64,000 nt of DNA from Prostheceraeus crozeri (GCA_907163375.1 CAJQUW010007466.1:300998-364997), one strand, 5' to 3'. Counted from the stretch's first letter, positions 1-12,377 are shown. Notes: generated by a model from the letters alone, not told the origin. Numbers and translations: made by a program.

Positions 1-351
1 CAAAAGCCTATGAAGGAAGTTCTGCGCAAACCCACGCTTTATTCAAGTGACAGTAACCATCAATTTCAATTTCGAACATGGTGAGATGCAAAATAAAGTA
101 TAAAAACAGCTTCAAGATGCCAGTTAAATCGAACTACTTCTGACAATTAGCAATGACCATGATCAAGCGCTGGTAATTGCAATCTTCATATTTCATTCAA
201 GTCGCTTGCCTTTGTTCTAACACTTCCATTCAACTACTAATTGAAAGATGCAGTGGTGTCTAAAAAATCGATTAGGGCCTAACATTATTTGGTCTTCATG
301 CTGACCACAATTTAGATGATATACAGAATGCCATGTAAGTTATGGTCCCTC
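1..351. other. No gene seen
   Basis: AT-rich sequence outside the left LTR. No coding signature, RNA gene or clear repeat was recognised. Confidence 0.5.
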
Positions 352-530
352 CGTAGCCAAAGTTACGCAAGTGGAAGATTATAAGAACACTTTACTGGAA
401 TTTACACGTAGATATGTTTGAATTCGTTTACAATATTTGTCATTGAACAAATATGTAATTGGTGTATTCAAACAACATGTGCCATATGCACATAATCATA
501 TGACGTTACGGTGACACTCCCGCCACGACA
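352..530 (-). repeat. 3' LTR of the BEL element
   Basis: Roughly 180 bp that match the two halves of the sequence at 4181-4861. Shared landmarks include the AAAGTTACGCA, TTACAATATTTGTCATTGAA and CATAATCATATGACGTTAC stretches. The pair differs at many sites, so the insertion is not recent. The exact ends are approximate and no target duplication was found. Confidence 0.75.
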
Positions 531-1099
531 ATATTATGAGGACATAAAGCACTCGCGGTAAAGTCAAAATTGTCATATAATGCATTGTTTATGTACACTT
601 TTTACACATACAGTATTATAAAAATTCGAGCTCTTCGCATATCTTTGTTGCTTGTTTGCTTCTCATCGCATCGGCGTCGAAGAAACACATTCTTAGATGG
701 TAACGATGACTCGAAGATGCATTCGTGCAGATTGTATTTGGCTTCTCCATCTTCTCCTTTCACACTGTTGAACACAGTCTGATGACTGATGAGAGTATGG
801 ATGAGATCATACATGATTGAATTGCATGAAATAATAACATTTATCCAGTAAACACGAGCGAGTGTGAGCTTAAATAAATATATGCATGAAGATGAGAAAT
901 CGAAGAATGTCTTAAAACTTTTATACTTTCAGTATGATGCTTTCGCATTGTATTGTGCATAGCCTATAGTGTGTACATCATATAACACAACATGCCATCA
1001 AAATGTAATTAAGCGGACTAATTGATTTCTTGAACTATCATTAATTATCTTTGCTTTGAAAGAATTTTATCAACTTTTCATTTGCATTTCTTTTGCTTT

Positions 1100-2350
1100 G
1101 TCTGTTCTCTTTAATTTGACTTTTCTCTTCTCTTGTTGGTTTCTGAGACTCGTGAGAAATTGGTGCAGTTTCAATCGGATACAGGAATTTAATTGATTTG
1201 CTTCTTATATGTAAGGTTCACCATCGCCATAGCTACACGTATTTCGTTGTCGTTGCTCTGTATGAACTGAGTGATGCGACCTAATTTCCATTGACCTCTT
1301 CGCAATCTGTCCTCTTGAATCAAAACAACAGTTCCAACTTCAGGTGTACAATCACATATTCCTGGCGAAACTTTGATGGAATGCTGATATCGCTCACGTA
1401 AGTTAGTGAGATATTCTTCATGCCAGATTTTCTAGAATGATTCTAGTGCTTAATCTCCAAATTCCCAATAACACTTAAGATGCATTTCTTCATTATTTGG
1501 TTCAAATTGAGATTCCATAGCACTTGTGTTGAGATAGTTCATTCCATTGTTTGGATTCAATGATAAAAAATCTTTGGGACAGCTCGTCTTGGGGTAATCC
1601 CTGTCAGCATCGACATATACTAGGGGTCGTGTATTAACCATGGCTTCAACTTCTGCAATGATTGTTTGAAGTTCGATAAGCGATGCGATGGTAAACCCTT
1701 TCCAACAACCTTTCTTATAGGTTTCTTTACTACTGCTACGAACCATTCGTAAAAGCCTCCAAACCATGGATCTTTATCTGGAATAAATTTCCATGTTACA
1801 TGTTCTGAAGTCATGCAATTCATTATTTCATCATTGAATTCAGGGTCGATGAGTCTCCTAAGTGCGCATTTAGCAAGTTTGAATTGCTCGGCATTGTCGG
1901 AGTAGATCGTAGAGGGTGATCCAACTCTCGCAACGAATCGTCTAAGAGCTTGGATACATGATAATGTTGTCATATCACATACAACTTCTAAATTAATAGC
2001 CCTCGTAGACATGCATGTAACGCGACAAAACCATGTTTCTGCTTAATTTCATTGACACTTATCAGAATTGGGCCGAGATAATCAACACCTGCATTTTCTG
2101 TTCACTCTTTCTTGTGGTAGTGGTGTCATTGCAGGAATGCTGAAATGTCCACCTTCATACTTTCGACACAGCCTATAATCTTTGATCACACTCTTATACT
2201 TCTGCCTTTCGGAATTCAATACTTTTGTCTTACGGATAATACTTGATTCGTTCGTGGATGAAGACTTTTTGATTCATGAATATCTCTGATTATGAGCATT
2301 GTGAAGTGATGATTCTTTGGCAGTAGTATAGGCATTTTTGCTGTGTCAGT
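1100..2350 (-). pseudogene. BEL integrase region and C-terminal domain, fossil
   Basis: The minus strand codes for typical BEL integrase pieces. These include a core stretch with TRAINLEVV, ALRRFVARVG and SDNAEQF (compare TRAIHLEVV and SDNA in the family), then FIPDKDPWFGGFYEW, which resembles the BEL signature W-F-P-x-x-PWFGGFYE. Nearer 1,200-1,330 lies a stretch with QEDRLRRGQWKLGRITQFI, matching the C-terminal DUF5641 domain that follows integrase only in BEL/Pao elements. The region is broken and non-functional. Assignment to BEL/Pao is firm; details are not. Confidence 0.82.
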
Positions 2351-2779
2351 TAGACCTGAATGTTTCAATCTTCCATGACTTTTGATGATTCCATCTTCGG
2401 TCATCTTCAGATTCAGTTGCTTGATGAGCTTGTTTTTCTGAACTTTATTCAGCAACTCAATTTCTTCCTTGTAAACCTGTTCTTGTACAAATCTAACCCA
2501 TCGCGTCAAAGCGTTATCTATATCTTGAGGCAGTAATTTTGATGTTGTGGCAACATTTTTCATTCGCAAGATTGCTTTATCAACCGATGCTGAAATTCGG
2601 AGCAACTTCATCAATTTTGAAAATTTCTCGAGTCGAATACCATCACCATATGGAGACATGCGACAAGTCTCAGTGACTTGAAATTGAATGAGTGGCCTGG
2701 TTATGACATCACTGTCAAACTGCTCTTTTGTCTCAGGACTAAAAGCTTCAGTGTTCCAACATGGCCAAGCATAGTGGGG

Positions 2780-4150
2780 TTCTTTTAACCATTTTGGAAA
2801 CTGTGCCACCAAATCGAATCATTATTCAATGTTCGTGAATCAACTCCACATGTAATTTTATCGGCAGGGCTATCTTCGGTATTGATGTATCTGAAATCAT
2901 GGTTTGAGCCTTTCTCTTTGATTTCCTGGACTCTGTTTCTCGCAAACACTTCCAGTGATTTACTTGATTCCAACCACTTCAAAGCAATCATGTCGTTAGA
3001 CCATAAGATTGTGTTGTGATATTCATGTGTAGCTCATTTTCAGTAAAATTTGCTGCTCTTATCCCCACAAGGATTGCGAAAAGCTCCAAGCGTGGAATAG
3101 AGTATTGTCTACCTTTCGGGTTTTTACTGTTCATCTGCATAGATTTCGGACACAATTTGGCTTTACTGTATATGAGATGTGTTGACCATGATGATTTGTT
3201 GAAAAATCTGATATTAATAGCAGTTCAGCATGCTTGTTGGGACGCATCGGTGAAACAAAGGAGTTGGATTTCGTGATCTGGCTCTGGAGTTCCTACGTAT
3301 CGTGGACGCTCATTATCTTTGATCGCTTCCATTTCTTGACAAGCACGTCATCTTCAAAAATCTGATCCCAATCGTATTCTAATAACCATAAAGTTTGGAA
3401 TAGAATTTTGGACATAATGAGACATGGATTGTAACTACCAGTCGGATCAAGCACACGTGAGAAAGTCTTCAGAACATTAGATTTCGTCAATGGAATATTA
3501 AAACACAGCTTATCAAACCTGAGTGACAAAGTATCTCGCGAGCCAATTAAGATCTAACAACTTGATCTGTTCACCTTTTGCTTTGTCATTGACTGAAATA
3601 TTGGCTATGAATTCATCGCTATTGGAAGACCATTCACGGAGATTCATACTAGCATCTTCAAAGATGGCTTTGGATTCATTGTAAAATAAAATCGCATCTT
3701 CATGAGAGTGAAACCCCGTTAAAACATTGTCAACGTACAAATTTTCTGTTATTTTCTGTGCATTTTCAGTCTGGTATTTAGAAACATGATGAGGAATGGT
3801 CTGTGAGAGAAGGGACGGAGATGAAATTATTCCAAATGGGACGCGTGCGAGGCGGTAGACAACAAGATTATCATTATTTGGAGGTTTTCGGTAGTCTTTC
3901 ATCCAAAAGAAGCGAGTACAGTCACGATCAACCTGAATGCCTAATTGGAGGAAAGCAACCTGAATGTCAGAAACTGTCAGGATGGGATGAAAGCGTATTC
4001 TACTCAATATGCCCGGTAAATCTTGAATGAGTACCGGTCCTCTTAAAAGACAGTCGTCAATGGACGGATTGACTTCCTCGTTTTCGCTGAGGCGTCGAAG
4101 ACTAAGCGCACTTTTTGTATAGTGGGTTATGGGTTATGGGCCCAGAGGTC
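2780..4150 (-). pseudogene. BEL reverse transcriptase and RNase H, fossil
   Basis: The minus strand carries BEL/Pao polymerase motifs: DIQVAFLQLGI, a VYRLARVPFGIISSP stretch, and NLYVDNVLTG containing the YVDN version of the catalytic YxDD box, which is usual for this family. A connecting stretch (VLKTFSRVLDPTG) and an RNase H end (RYINTEDSPADKIT, near 2,880) follow. The first conserved residues of the polymerase lie close to the 5' LTR. Broken and old. Confidence 0.85.
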
Positions 4151-4180
4151 CGTGGATCGTAAACACGGTCTGCTACCAAA

Positions 4181-4861
4181 TGTAGTCAAAGTTACGCAGT
4201 GGAAGATTATAAAAACACTTTACTGGAAATTGCATGTAGATATATCTGAATTCGTTTACAATATTTGTCATTGAACAAATATATAATTGGTGCATTGAAA
4301 ACAACATGTGCCGCAGAGATGCCAAGGTTTCAAAAAAAAATGCGGGAGACCCAACATCAAATGATCCAACAACAAAAATATTAAAATTAGATTAAATCAT
4401 ATTTAAAAGCCCTATCAACTTCCTATATTTCCTTCAATAAATGGAGTATATTTATTTTTTGAAGACAATTAATTTGTTACATTTCCAATAAAAAAGATAG
4501 AATTCGTGAATCAAAAGAAGATCTATCTTTTCAATAAACGTATGATTGCATGCTTCTCATTGGTTGTGAGGGAATGGAGGAGGGCTAATCGAAGAATAGG
4601 CTAGCGGTGAGTGGCTAATCAGTCCAAACCTTTGCTGTTACATTTGAATGATGGAAAGAGCACACTAGAAGGATAAAAACTGTTGGCCTACTTTAAAATA
4701 CGGCGTAAATAAATGACGATGCGGGAGATTTAAGCAATTATGCGGGTGAGCGGGAGATTGACTAAAAATGCGGGGGACTCCCGCGAAATGCTGGAGACTT
4801 GGCATGTATGGTGTCGTGCGCACATAATCATATGACGTTACCGCGACACCCACCACGCCCA
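4181..4861 (-). repeat. 5' LTR of the BEL element, carrying an insertion
   Basis: Matches the 179-bp LTR at 352-530 in two blocks (about 4181-4314 and 4813-4861). A roughly 490-bp unrelated insertion separates them. Immediately inside, the minus strand reads TTTGGTAGCAGACC, which resembles a BEL primer-binding site. Confidence 0.72.
4319..4805. mobile_element. MITE-like DNA transposon inside the LTR
   Basis: The insertion begins ATGCCAAG and ends CTTGGCAT, an 8-bp perfect terminal inverted repeat. Subterminal copies of a TGCGGGAGAC-like motif occur at both ends (near 4340 and 4735-4790). It has no coding capacity. Because it splits an LTR, it is younger than the BEL insertion. No clean target duplication could be read. 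The superfamily is not assigned. Confidence 0.65.
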
Positions 4862-5539
4862 GAGGCATATTATGTTGACTTCAACGCATTCAGTTTACAT
4901 CCGCAATCATAAATCAAGCACAATTTGAAACCATGAGGATGGCCTCTTCGTCATTTTAAATTCTCGTCCTATTTTTGCGATGGAAATTCTTCCCAAAGTG
5001 TGGTTTGCATTGAAAGTCTAATTTGATATTCAAAACATTTCTTGCAGAGCAGGGTCCTCATTCAAGTCCATTTATTACAGAGATTGCCTGTGTCTGTATG
5101 GCTCATACTTTGTAAATCAACTTAATTTCAACAAATATTTGGCTACAAGCTAAATGATTCACACTTGTTGATCGAGAATTGATAATAGCAATTCTGAGGA
5201 AAGAAAAACTGTAAATCACATGACGTAGAACGATGCAGTTTTAGCTTATTCGGTTGCCATGTTGACGATGGCAATGGCAATGAAAGCATCGCATACCCGT
5301 GCTAAATTTGATGACAATTTACGTCATTAAAAGTTTGCTGGCATTGGAAACGACCTTCGTAGAACACACGTGAAGTGACGATGCATTTCGCCAGTCAAAC
5401 AATATGTCTGCATGGATGACTGATGAAATTCATGAACATTTTCGTTAATATGCCTCAGTCCGCCTGACTAATACACATCATTTGATATTTAAACATAAGC
5501 TGAGAGTGTTCATTCAAACAATTTTAGTGTGATAGCTAG
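4862..5539. other. No gene seen
   Basis: Roughly 680 bp of AT-rich sequence between two mobile elements. Nothing recognised. Confidence 0.5.
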
Positions 5540-6216
5540 TCCGGGGGTTGATAAGACTTCGACTCCGGGTGACAAGTACACAAGCCTTGTTCTTTAAAAA
5601 AAATCTGGTAACCTATATCATAGATCAATATAGGCTTACCTCAACCTATTTTTAGTGATCATTGCCGTATAAATTATCAATCATTTTCAATGAAAGTTCA
5701 TCAACTATACACCCTTTAAGTCGCTTTATGTTGGGTGCATACGATCTGGCTTCTCTCATCTTGCTGATATGTTACCTGATGCTCTGCCAGGCAGGAAGAT
5801 CCCCAATCCTTCTCCAAAAAATGTGAGTACACTTTCGACTTTAATATGCGCTTTGGAGGAGCCATCACACACGAATGAGGTTAGGGTAAGATGTAATATT
5901 CTCAAACAAACGAATGTTTTATTTTTGTCTCTAATGTGACCTTTGGTGCGGAGGCCTATGTGTGATCGAGGCTAGAGAGGCTTGTCTTCTCTACTAAATC
6001 ATCGAGTGAAACGGCAATCCTTTTTTCACTATCACGGTTCATTCTCTCATTACAAGCATTGCATGCACTGCTGTTTCTGTACTTTTGTTTGACGGAGAAA
6101 GTTGACATCAAGACAGTGACATCAATGCAGATGATTTGTTCGTTTTATACTTCGGGTCTAGTTATAGGCCGAAGTCCGGAGTCCTATCAAATGACTCCGG
6201 GACTCCGACTCCGTAG
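5540..6216 (-). mobile_element. hAT-derived element, copy A (ends with GGAGTCGGAGTC repeats)
   Basis: This is an inverted homologue of 38704-39564. Both have ends rich in GGAGTCGGAGTCC/CCTATCA motifs and share the interior in order, including a run near 6145-6170 that matches 38855-38880 in reverse complement. The minus strand around 5700-5790 still shows ARSYAPNIKRL, a degraded form of a BED-type zinc finger (compare AESYASNLKRHL in copy B). No transposase core is present, so it is probably a non-autonomous or deleted hAT. Confidence 0.7.
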
Positions 6217-7308
6217 CTGGCTAAAAATTAATTGGCCAGGTGCGATATAACATCACAAAAGCTGCTAAATAGATGTTGCCTATACCATAGTAAATGGGAA
6301 TGATTTTGAAATAACACGCAGTATCAAGTAAAGTGAATTTGAAAATAGGCTACATGAGCCTATTCATTTATATGTTTGCACTAATTGTATTTCATAAGCC
6401 CATGTCAATTATTTCATAATATCACATGCAATTGGGGTTTTCAAAATCCTGACTTTTTGATCCGGGTCCGGGATTGATCCCGTAATTTTTTGCGATCCCA
6501 GTATTAGCGAGCTTGATGATTTTGATAGTGCGCTTTGGCTGGCGTAGGCTGAACAATAATTAATTTTTTAGGCGAGTATTTTGAACGATACACTGTAAAA
6601 TACAACTTACGATATCAGATGGAATGTAGGCCTACATGTAATGACTGCATGTACAAAACACATACATGTAGGCTATGTGTCAACTCAACATGCTAAACAA
6701 CGAAAGGCTAAAAACAGAATATGGCATCACAATGAACATTGATAATTACTGTATGCACGGATACTGAGAAGCAAGAATTTAACTTTTATATAGTTATCAT
6801 GAACTCATTGAAGATCATTTTTGAAAGTGAAAAATTTCAAGAAGTGCTTTTCTCAAGTACGTACCTCCTATGAGCCATTTGCATAACTCGAAAATGCGTC
6901 ATTGTGCTTGTAGAGTGTAGTATGTACAGAATACCAATAAATAAAAGTCAGGAAATTTGGCGGTCATTGAAGCAGTTTACGCAAAAAATATCACAAAAAA
7001 TCAAGCAGTGGTTATAAAAATCCACACATGGCCCGTCGAGGGTTGAGCGCATTTTGTGGACGTTCTTGGCATCGTCCGAGGATGGAAGTGATACCGCTAG
7101 AATCTTGTATGAGTTCCTCTTTCTTTTGGTCACAGGTTTTTCTGTTCTTGAGGTCATGGACGACGGATTTTGCTTAAACGAACATCGGGCGTTAATGCCA
7201 TTGATTCCCCTCCCCCCCCGGAGACAGACTGGGGGGCGTGGATGTATTTAGAAGCACGAACGGGTTGGAAAATCTGGCTGTCGATATTTAAGATTATGTA
7301 TTACAGTT
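6217..7308. other. No gene seen
   Basis: AT-rich, with a C-rich tract near 7208 and a G-rich run near 7230. Short open frames overlap on both strands around 6950-7440 without recognisable similarity, and part of them lies in the foldback arm. Confidence 0.45.
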
Positions 7309-8023
7309 GTAGTCCGGCAGCCAGTCTGCAGGGAACAAGGCCGAAAGTGAGACTTTCACAGAATGATGTGCACCCTATGCCTACTACGAATCGGCACGTC
7401 TGCCGAGTTCTAGAGAGTTCCTCTTCGTGTCAGACATGATCGAAGAAAAACACACGTAAATGCAATGGGACGCAGATTGAAGTTTTTGGTCAAAATTAAA
7501 TTTTCTTTGTTTTCTCTTATCAACTGAAAAGTATTAAGTCTAGAGTCTTTTTTTGACATGGAATGTCTTCAGGTCATTTCCTATGATGTGCATGTGCTTT
7601 TGTCATGCTTCTGATCGGCAATGTGTGTGAGAATGTGGTTGAATGTGGATAAAGTTGCTCAAAATGCTTTTGTTTGTCGACATTAAGAGGCAAATCTACA
7701 TACAAATCTAAATGTGTGTAGGCTTTATAGACAGGGGTGCATGAAAATGAAAGGAATGACCTGAAGACATTCCATGCCAAAAATTATGACTCTGGGCTAG
7801 GTACTTTTCGTTAAATCAGAGAAAACATGCAAAATCTCATTTTAGCCAATTGCAGTCTGCGTCCTATTGGATTTACATGTGTTTTTCTTTGATCCTGTCT
7901 GACAAGAAGAGGAACTCACTTGGCAGACGTTCCGGTTCGTAATAGGCAGAAGATGTAGATTATTCTGTGAAAGTCTCACTTTCGCCCTCGTTCCCTGCAG
8001 AAACTCATTCTGGCTGCCGGACT
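7309..8023. repeat. Foldback element with arms of about 275 bp
   Basis: The left arm (7309-7590) and right arm (7745-8023) are imperfect inverted repeats. AGTCCGGCAGCCAG opens the left arm and its complement closes the right. Further matching landmarks in opposite orientation are CTGCAGGGAAC, AGTGAGACTTTCACAGAAT, TTCCTCTTC(G/T)TGTCAGACA and GGAATGTCTTCAGGTCATT. The central spacer of about 150 bp is unique. No coding sequence and no clear target duplication were found. This fits a foldback-type or long-TIR non-autonomous DNA transposon. Confidence 0.82.
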
Positions 8024-9042
8024 ATTGATGCACTGCAATTAATTAAGTTTTTGCAATCGTGTCCATGACGAACTTGCGAGTAGACATATATGGTTATGCA
8101 TGGGATGCGAGCTACAAACAAGCACACATGCGCATGTTCTCCCGAATATTGATTCTATCAATGGACTTAAAAATCAGCGAGTTCTGCACAATGACAAAGC
8201 GACCTCTGCGAGTTATTGAATTGTTTTCACACCATTTCTTGGTCGGATATTAGTAATGGAAATTTCCTTTGCCGGCGCGAGTCATAATTGAAAAGCAATT
8301 TCATGCCTTGCCAATTTCGAAATACGAAGACGAATATTTGACATACCTGTACACCTTTTCATGTGGGCTACTGTACTAGGCCTACTATTAATCAGAAGTT
8401 ACATTTATAATTGGTTGGTGGCTTTATGTAGCTATACATGTATGCCTATATATGAGCTTAATAACTTCATTCAATTTTGTACAGGAATTGAATTCTTGAA
8501 TGAACTTAAATGTGATTTAATTGGTATTCAAGCTATGTACAACTGTATTCAAATCTCTGCTTTATAGCTTCAATTAAGATAGGTAACGGGACCGGGTCTT
8601 TAGGCTATATTGAAAATTTCAAAAACGCGGTACGATGACATGCCTTTAGCTCAACACGACGCACGATCGCAGCACTCTTGGTGTCAATATTAGACTGAAT
8701 AAACTAAATCCTGTCATTAATCATATCTTGATTAAGTAAATTTGCTAAAAGGTCTTCAGCAGAGTCTTGTATTCGTTATACAAGACATTTGACGCTAAAT
8801 GAGATGCCGCAATACTTTTGATTGCTTCTACATAAGTGCTAGAATAAATGAAAGTTGCAGGATGCCTTAGCTGTAACGAAGATCTTATCAGAGAATATGA
8901 TGAAATAGCGTCATTGGGAACATCACATGGAGTCTTCACTTGATGAGTAATTGTATGATAGCAGGTGTAACGGGATGGGATACGTTGATGTCACAGCTAG
9001 GTGCTGGATCGTGTGTGCGTGCTGACCACAGGGTCTCTTAGT
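8024..9042. other. No gene seen
   Basis: About 1 kb of AT-rich sequence. Only short unsupported open frames occur on both strands. Confidence 0.5.
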
Positions 9043-9094
9043 GAGGGCTCCCACTCCTGCGCAAATGCGCAAATTTTTATGAAATTCCAATTTT

Positions 9095-9530
9095 ATGCGC
9101 AAATTTGACAATTTTGACACTTTGAATGGTCTTTTGGTGACGAAATGTGGACTCATGTCGAACGGATGGACTAGTTCAACTTTTCCCTTCTTTGACTCGT
9201 TGGCGGAGCTATGTCTATCAGCGCGATCAAGATATCAAGAGAGGCTGAAACGACAGAAAGAGGAAGAAGAATTGAAGGAAATGGAAGATAAAAAACGAGC
9301 TGATGCTGCAAGAAAGACTGCTGACAAAGCTGCGCTGGAAGACATAAAAGATTTGAAAGAGCGACCAACAATCAAGAGCCGAAACTAAGAGAAAGCAAGC
9401 AATGTCATTGCTTGCCAGTGCAGAGAAGGAGGAAGCAGCTGCAAGAAAAATTATGGACAAAGTATTCCAAAAGCGACCACAGGTTGACACTGATTATTCA
9501 CAGCCTTCGAAATATCATAAGAAATAGAAG
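9095..9530 (+). pseudogene. hAT transposase C-terminal coiled coil, relic
   Basis: An open frame from 9095 carries a highly charged helix (KRQKEEEELKEMEDKKRADA and onward). It resembles the coiled-coil tail that follows the dimerisation domain of some invertebrate hAT transposases. The frame closes at 9388, but the same kind of sequence continues in another frame (MSLLASAEKEEAAARKIMDK, to a stop at 9528), so one frameshift is likely. The catalytic core and zinc finger are absent. The call is an inference from composition and from position inside a hAT element. Confidence 0.45.
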
Positions 9531-9990
9531 TGTGCAGTTCTTGCTTCTTTCATCATACTTCATATCATTGTTTCACGATTTTTATACTTTGTCTATACTT
9601 TTCTATGACACCGATTTGGTCGTTTTTTAAAGAATTTCTTCACGGTTCAAAACATAATATCGACTGATCATTCCGAATAAATCAAAATGCCTATTGAGTT
9701 TTAGTAATCATGCAAAACAAACGTCATAATTATGCTATGTTTACTTAAGTTTGAAATATAAGCTTACAATATAAGCTTCTAACCATCAACTGTCTCGAAC
9801 GCTTTTATTTCCAAAACAAATTCATTTTAATTTCATCTTCGATATCATCATTAATAGAGAACATTTCTGTATTTATCGACAAAAACTTATTAATTGTATG
9901 ACAAATATTATATCGACATCTATTATTGACAACAAAGGTCTGTCGTAATTCATTGAATATCGAAACAGACCATAGACTCTAGACCATAGA

Positions 9991-11207
9991 GTCATAGACT
10001 CTACTCTATGAGATATTGTCACTCGATCAGTGACCCGTTGAGATCATGGATTGTTGAAGATATTCGATATCATAGAACGAATCATTTTGTTTTTAACCCA
10101 TTCGGTACTGAAAGGAATATGAGTGTCATCGTACACTGTATGACCTGAAAAAATCCGAAAATTTTGAAGTTTGAACTAGTGATTTAAATGTTTATTTTCT
10201 ATTAGTTGATATCTTAAGAAGAAATAATCTGACAATTTTCATCATTCTAAGTCATTTCTCTTTGGTGAGTAGTGTATTCAAAATAAGTAGTACAAGCTTA
10301 TATGTAATATTATCTCGAAAATTCTATATTAAACCCGTTTAACCTTTACGAATTCAAAACTAATGAAAGTGTTGAACAAATGATATTAATTACAAGCAAT
10401 TAACTCTGCAATTACTGCTAAACAATGCACTACTAAACAACTTTCGACTAAGATTAATAAAGGCCTAACCGTTATAAGAAATTACTTTAAGGAATATTGT
10501 AACGCTATCTATAAAAATAGCGGAATTAACTGTTTTTGGAGTATAGTATCTTCGATCGAATTCCTAAATAAGATTCAAAACATCATTATACATAATGTGC
10601 AAGTTTTTGACTTCTCCACATTGTACACTAACTTGAATCATGACGATGTTATTCATCACATTTCTGACTTGCTAGATTTGGTGTTTAATGATTCGAATAG
10701 GAAATACTTATGCATCGGTTATGAAAAATGTTTTTTAGCTAGTAAAAAGTATCAAGGCTATAGTGTTTTTACTAAAGATAACTTTAAGGATGCTATTAAA
10801 TTCATCATTCATGAAGTTTACGTCACTTTTGGTGGACAGGTTTTTCGACAGATAAAAGGTATACCGATGGGAGGTAATTGTAGCCCTTTGCTAGGAGACA
10901 TTTTTCTTTTACACTGCGAATATATTTTCATGTCTAATCTTATGAAAAGTAAAAAAGTATGGTCTAGCTAAACTTCTATCGAATACCTCTAGATATATAG
11001 ACGATCTGTGTATTATTAATTATAAACATTTCGCTTCTTTAATTCCTAAAATTTATCCACCAAGTCTGGAGGCAAGTAAAAGTGGAGATAATGATAACAA
11101 CATTGAATATTTAGACATTAAAATGCAAATCACTAATACAGAAGCGGTTACCTCTGTATTTCATAAGGTTGACAACTTCAATTTTCCTGTTACGCTCTTA
11201 ACATTTC
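9991..11207 (+). mobile_element. Penelope-like element, copy 1
   Basis: A 1,217-bp segment matches 12378-13594 base for base with only three mismatches noticed and no gaps. It codes for part of a Penelope-like reverse transcriptase. It lies inside the hAT element, so it inserted there later. A short further stretch after 11207 (up to about 11360) may also belong to the element, since it stays open in one frame. No GIY-YIG endonuclease was recognised. Confidence 0.8.
10415..10971 (+). pseudogene. Penelope-like reverse transcriptase fragment, copy 1
   Basis: The frame is open well upstream of the first ATG (10597) and carries FDFSTLYTNLNH (RT motif A region of Penelope-like elements), then FRQIKGIPMGGNCSPLL, the diagnostic PLE motif around box B. 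The catalytic box appears as RYIDDL about 35 bases after the stop at 10972, in a different frame. A later stretch NIEYLDIKMQI (about 11100-11140) also matches the family. The copy is thus frameshifted and truncated at both ends. RT in these elements copies RNA at target sites; this copy cannot. Confidence 0.82.
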
Positions 11208-11360
11208 CTCAAAACACTATGCCTTACAAAATAGGTATCAAATAGGTCAGGCGAGTGCGGTCGGGGAATCAAGGGTGTTGGTGACTTGTATTGACTTAAT
11301 AGCTGTCATTCTCTTTCGATATTCGACATCTATTATGTCAGACGGTACCTAAATATAATT

Positions 11361-11990
11361 CCACGGTAGGAAACTTGTCCCGTGAAACGCCTTTAAAAAC
11401 TGTATAATTGCGACTACACTTCCGACTAGTATACCTTCTTTTAGTTGCCACTCTTTGTATATGCACATTCATTTTAGAGTTGTTTTTTGTTGTTTTATGT
11501 TTACAATGCCAAAAATTCTGTTTCATATATTTCGCTGTTTCGTCAGATTTTTACGTTTAGATCTGCCCATATTGTATCGAGATTTCAAATAAATAATTGT
11601 TTGAATACCATAATATAAAGATATCATAAACATGACTCTTCCTTTGTTTTTTTTAAAAAAAACTATTACTGGATACATCACTTGTAGCTAGTAAGTATCG
11701 ATAAATTACATGCTTGACTAGGCCCTACAATTAATTACATACATTATTACAAGTAGGGCCTTCATTCCTAAATTACATATGTCCTACTTAACTCTTAGAT
11801 AACTATCACATGATATAATAAAATATTGATTGACAATCATTTAGCAGTTCATTAGCTCAAACTTTGGTCAACATTTATATTTTAGAAATGCAATAAGACA
11901 ATAACTTGAAGCAATTAAATAAATCACAAACACAAAGATGGCGACACTGGGGGTCTAGGCACAAGAACTTCGAATTTTTTCCCTGAAATC
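11361..11990. other. hAT interior right of the Penelope copy, no gene seen
   Basis: AT-rich interior of the hAT element with no recognised coding sequence. Confidence 0.5.
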
Positions 11991-12052
11991 AAAGGCTGAG
12001 CAAATTTTAGCAGCCTGCGCAAATTTTCGCAAATTATGGAATGGGAGCCCTG

Positions 12053-12377
12053 CTCTTAGCGCGAAGACACACTGAAAAAAGAAAAAACACGAGTATGCAA
12101 ATTCTGGACAGCTTTTTATGATGCCTTTCCAAGGGGAAATTCCTTTGGTCGAGAGGGGACATGATGGAAGAGGTATGGGAGTAAAGGAGAGGGGAATAGA
12201 AGATATGAGAGAGAGAAAACGGTCAAGAATGGTTGCGCTTCATGTTTCCCGTTAATGACATCTGTCGAAATTCTAACTTTGGCCTACCTGTCCTTTTCTG
12301 CTGTTTGTGGTTAATCAAACAAACTACGTGATCAACAGATTACATAATAATATGATGCCTGATTGGACAAGCGTCGG
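12053..12377. other. Spacer between hAT element and Penelope copy 2
   Basis: About 325 bp including the 8-bp hAT target duplication at its left edge. Purine-rich near 12130-12240. No gene seen. Confidence 0.5.

Larger units (their letters stand above)
352..4861 (-). mobile_element. BEL/Pao LTR retrotransposon, broken
   Basis: A fossil BEL/Pao element on the minus strand. In minus-strand order it has a 5' LTR, a primer-binding-like TGGT(N)2CAGA stretch just inside that LTR, reverse transcriptase, RNase H, an integrase zinc/core region and the BEL-specific C-terminal domain (DUF5641-like), then a 3' LTR. No gag was recognised, and at about 4.5 kb with an inserted element it is shorter than most full BEL copies. 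It is clearly broken, with roughly five to ten breaks, and old. Family assignment rests on the RT and integrase motifs described in the part entries. Between the 3' LTR and about 1,100 nothing recognisable is coded. Confidence 0.88.
9043..12052 (+). mobile_element. hAT element with 8-bp target duplication
   Basis: The left end reads GAGGGCTCCCACTCC and the right end reads GGAATGGGAGCCCTG, which form a terminal inverted repeat of the hAT form (C)AGGGCTCCCA. They are flanked by CTCTTAGT (9035-9042) and CTCTTAGC (12053-12060), an 8-bp target duplication with one mismatch, the hallmark length for hAT. Both ends contain GCGCAAATT-type subterminal motifs. Inside are a transposase C-terminus and an unrelated Penelope-like copy (9991-11207). 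The element is therefore a deleted carrier of a later insertion. Confidence 0.82.

Noticed and set aside
570-814. Overlapping 70-codon frames on both strands
   Set aside because: They lie in the non-coding part of the LTR element and have no recognisable content.
9960-10020. Hammerhead ribozyme at the Penelope copy start
   Set aside because: GAAAC and GTC pieces occur, but the essential CTGATGA core is missing, so no ribozyme is called.
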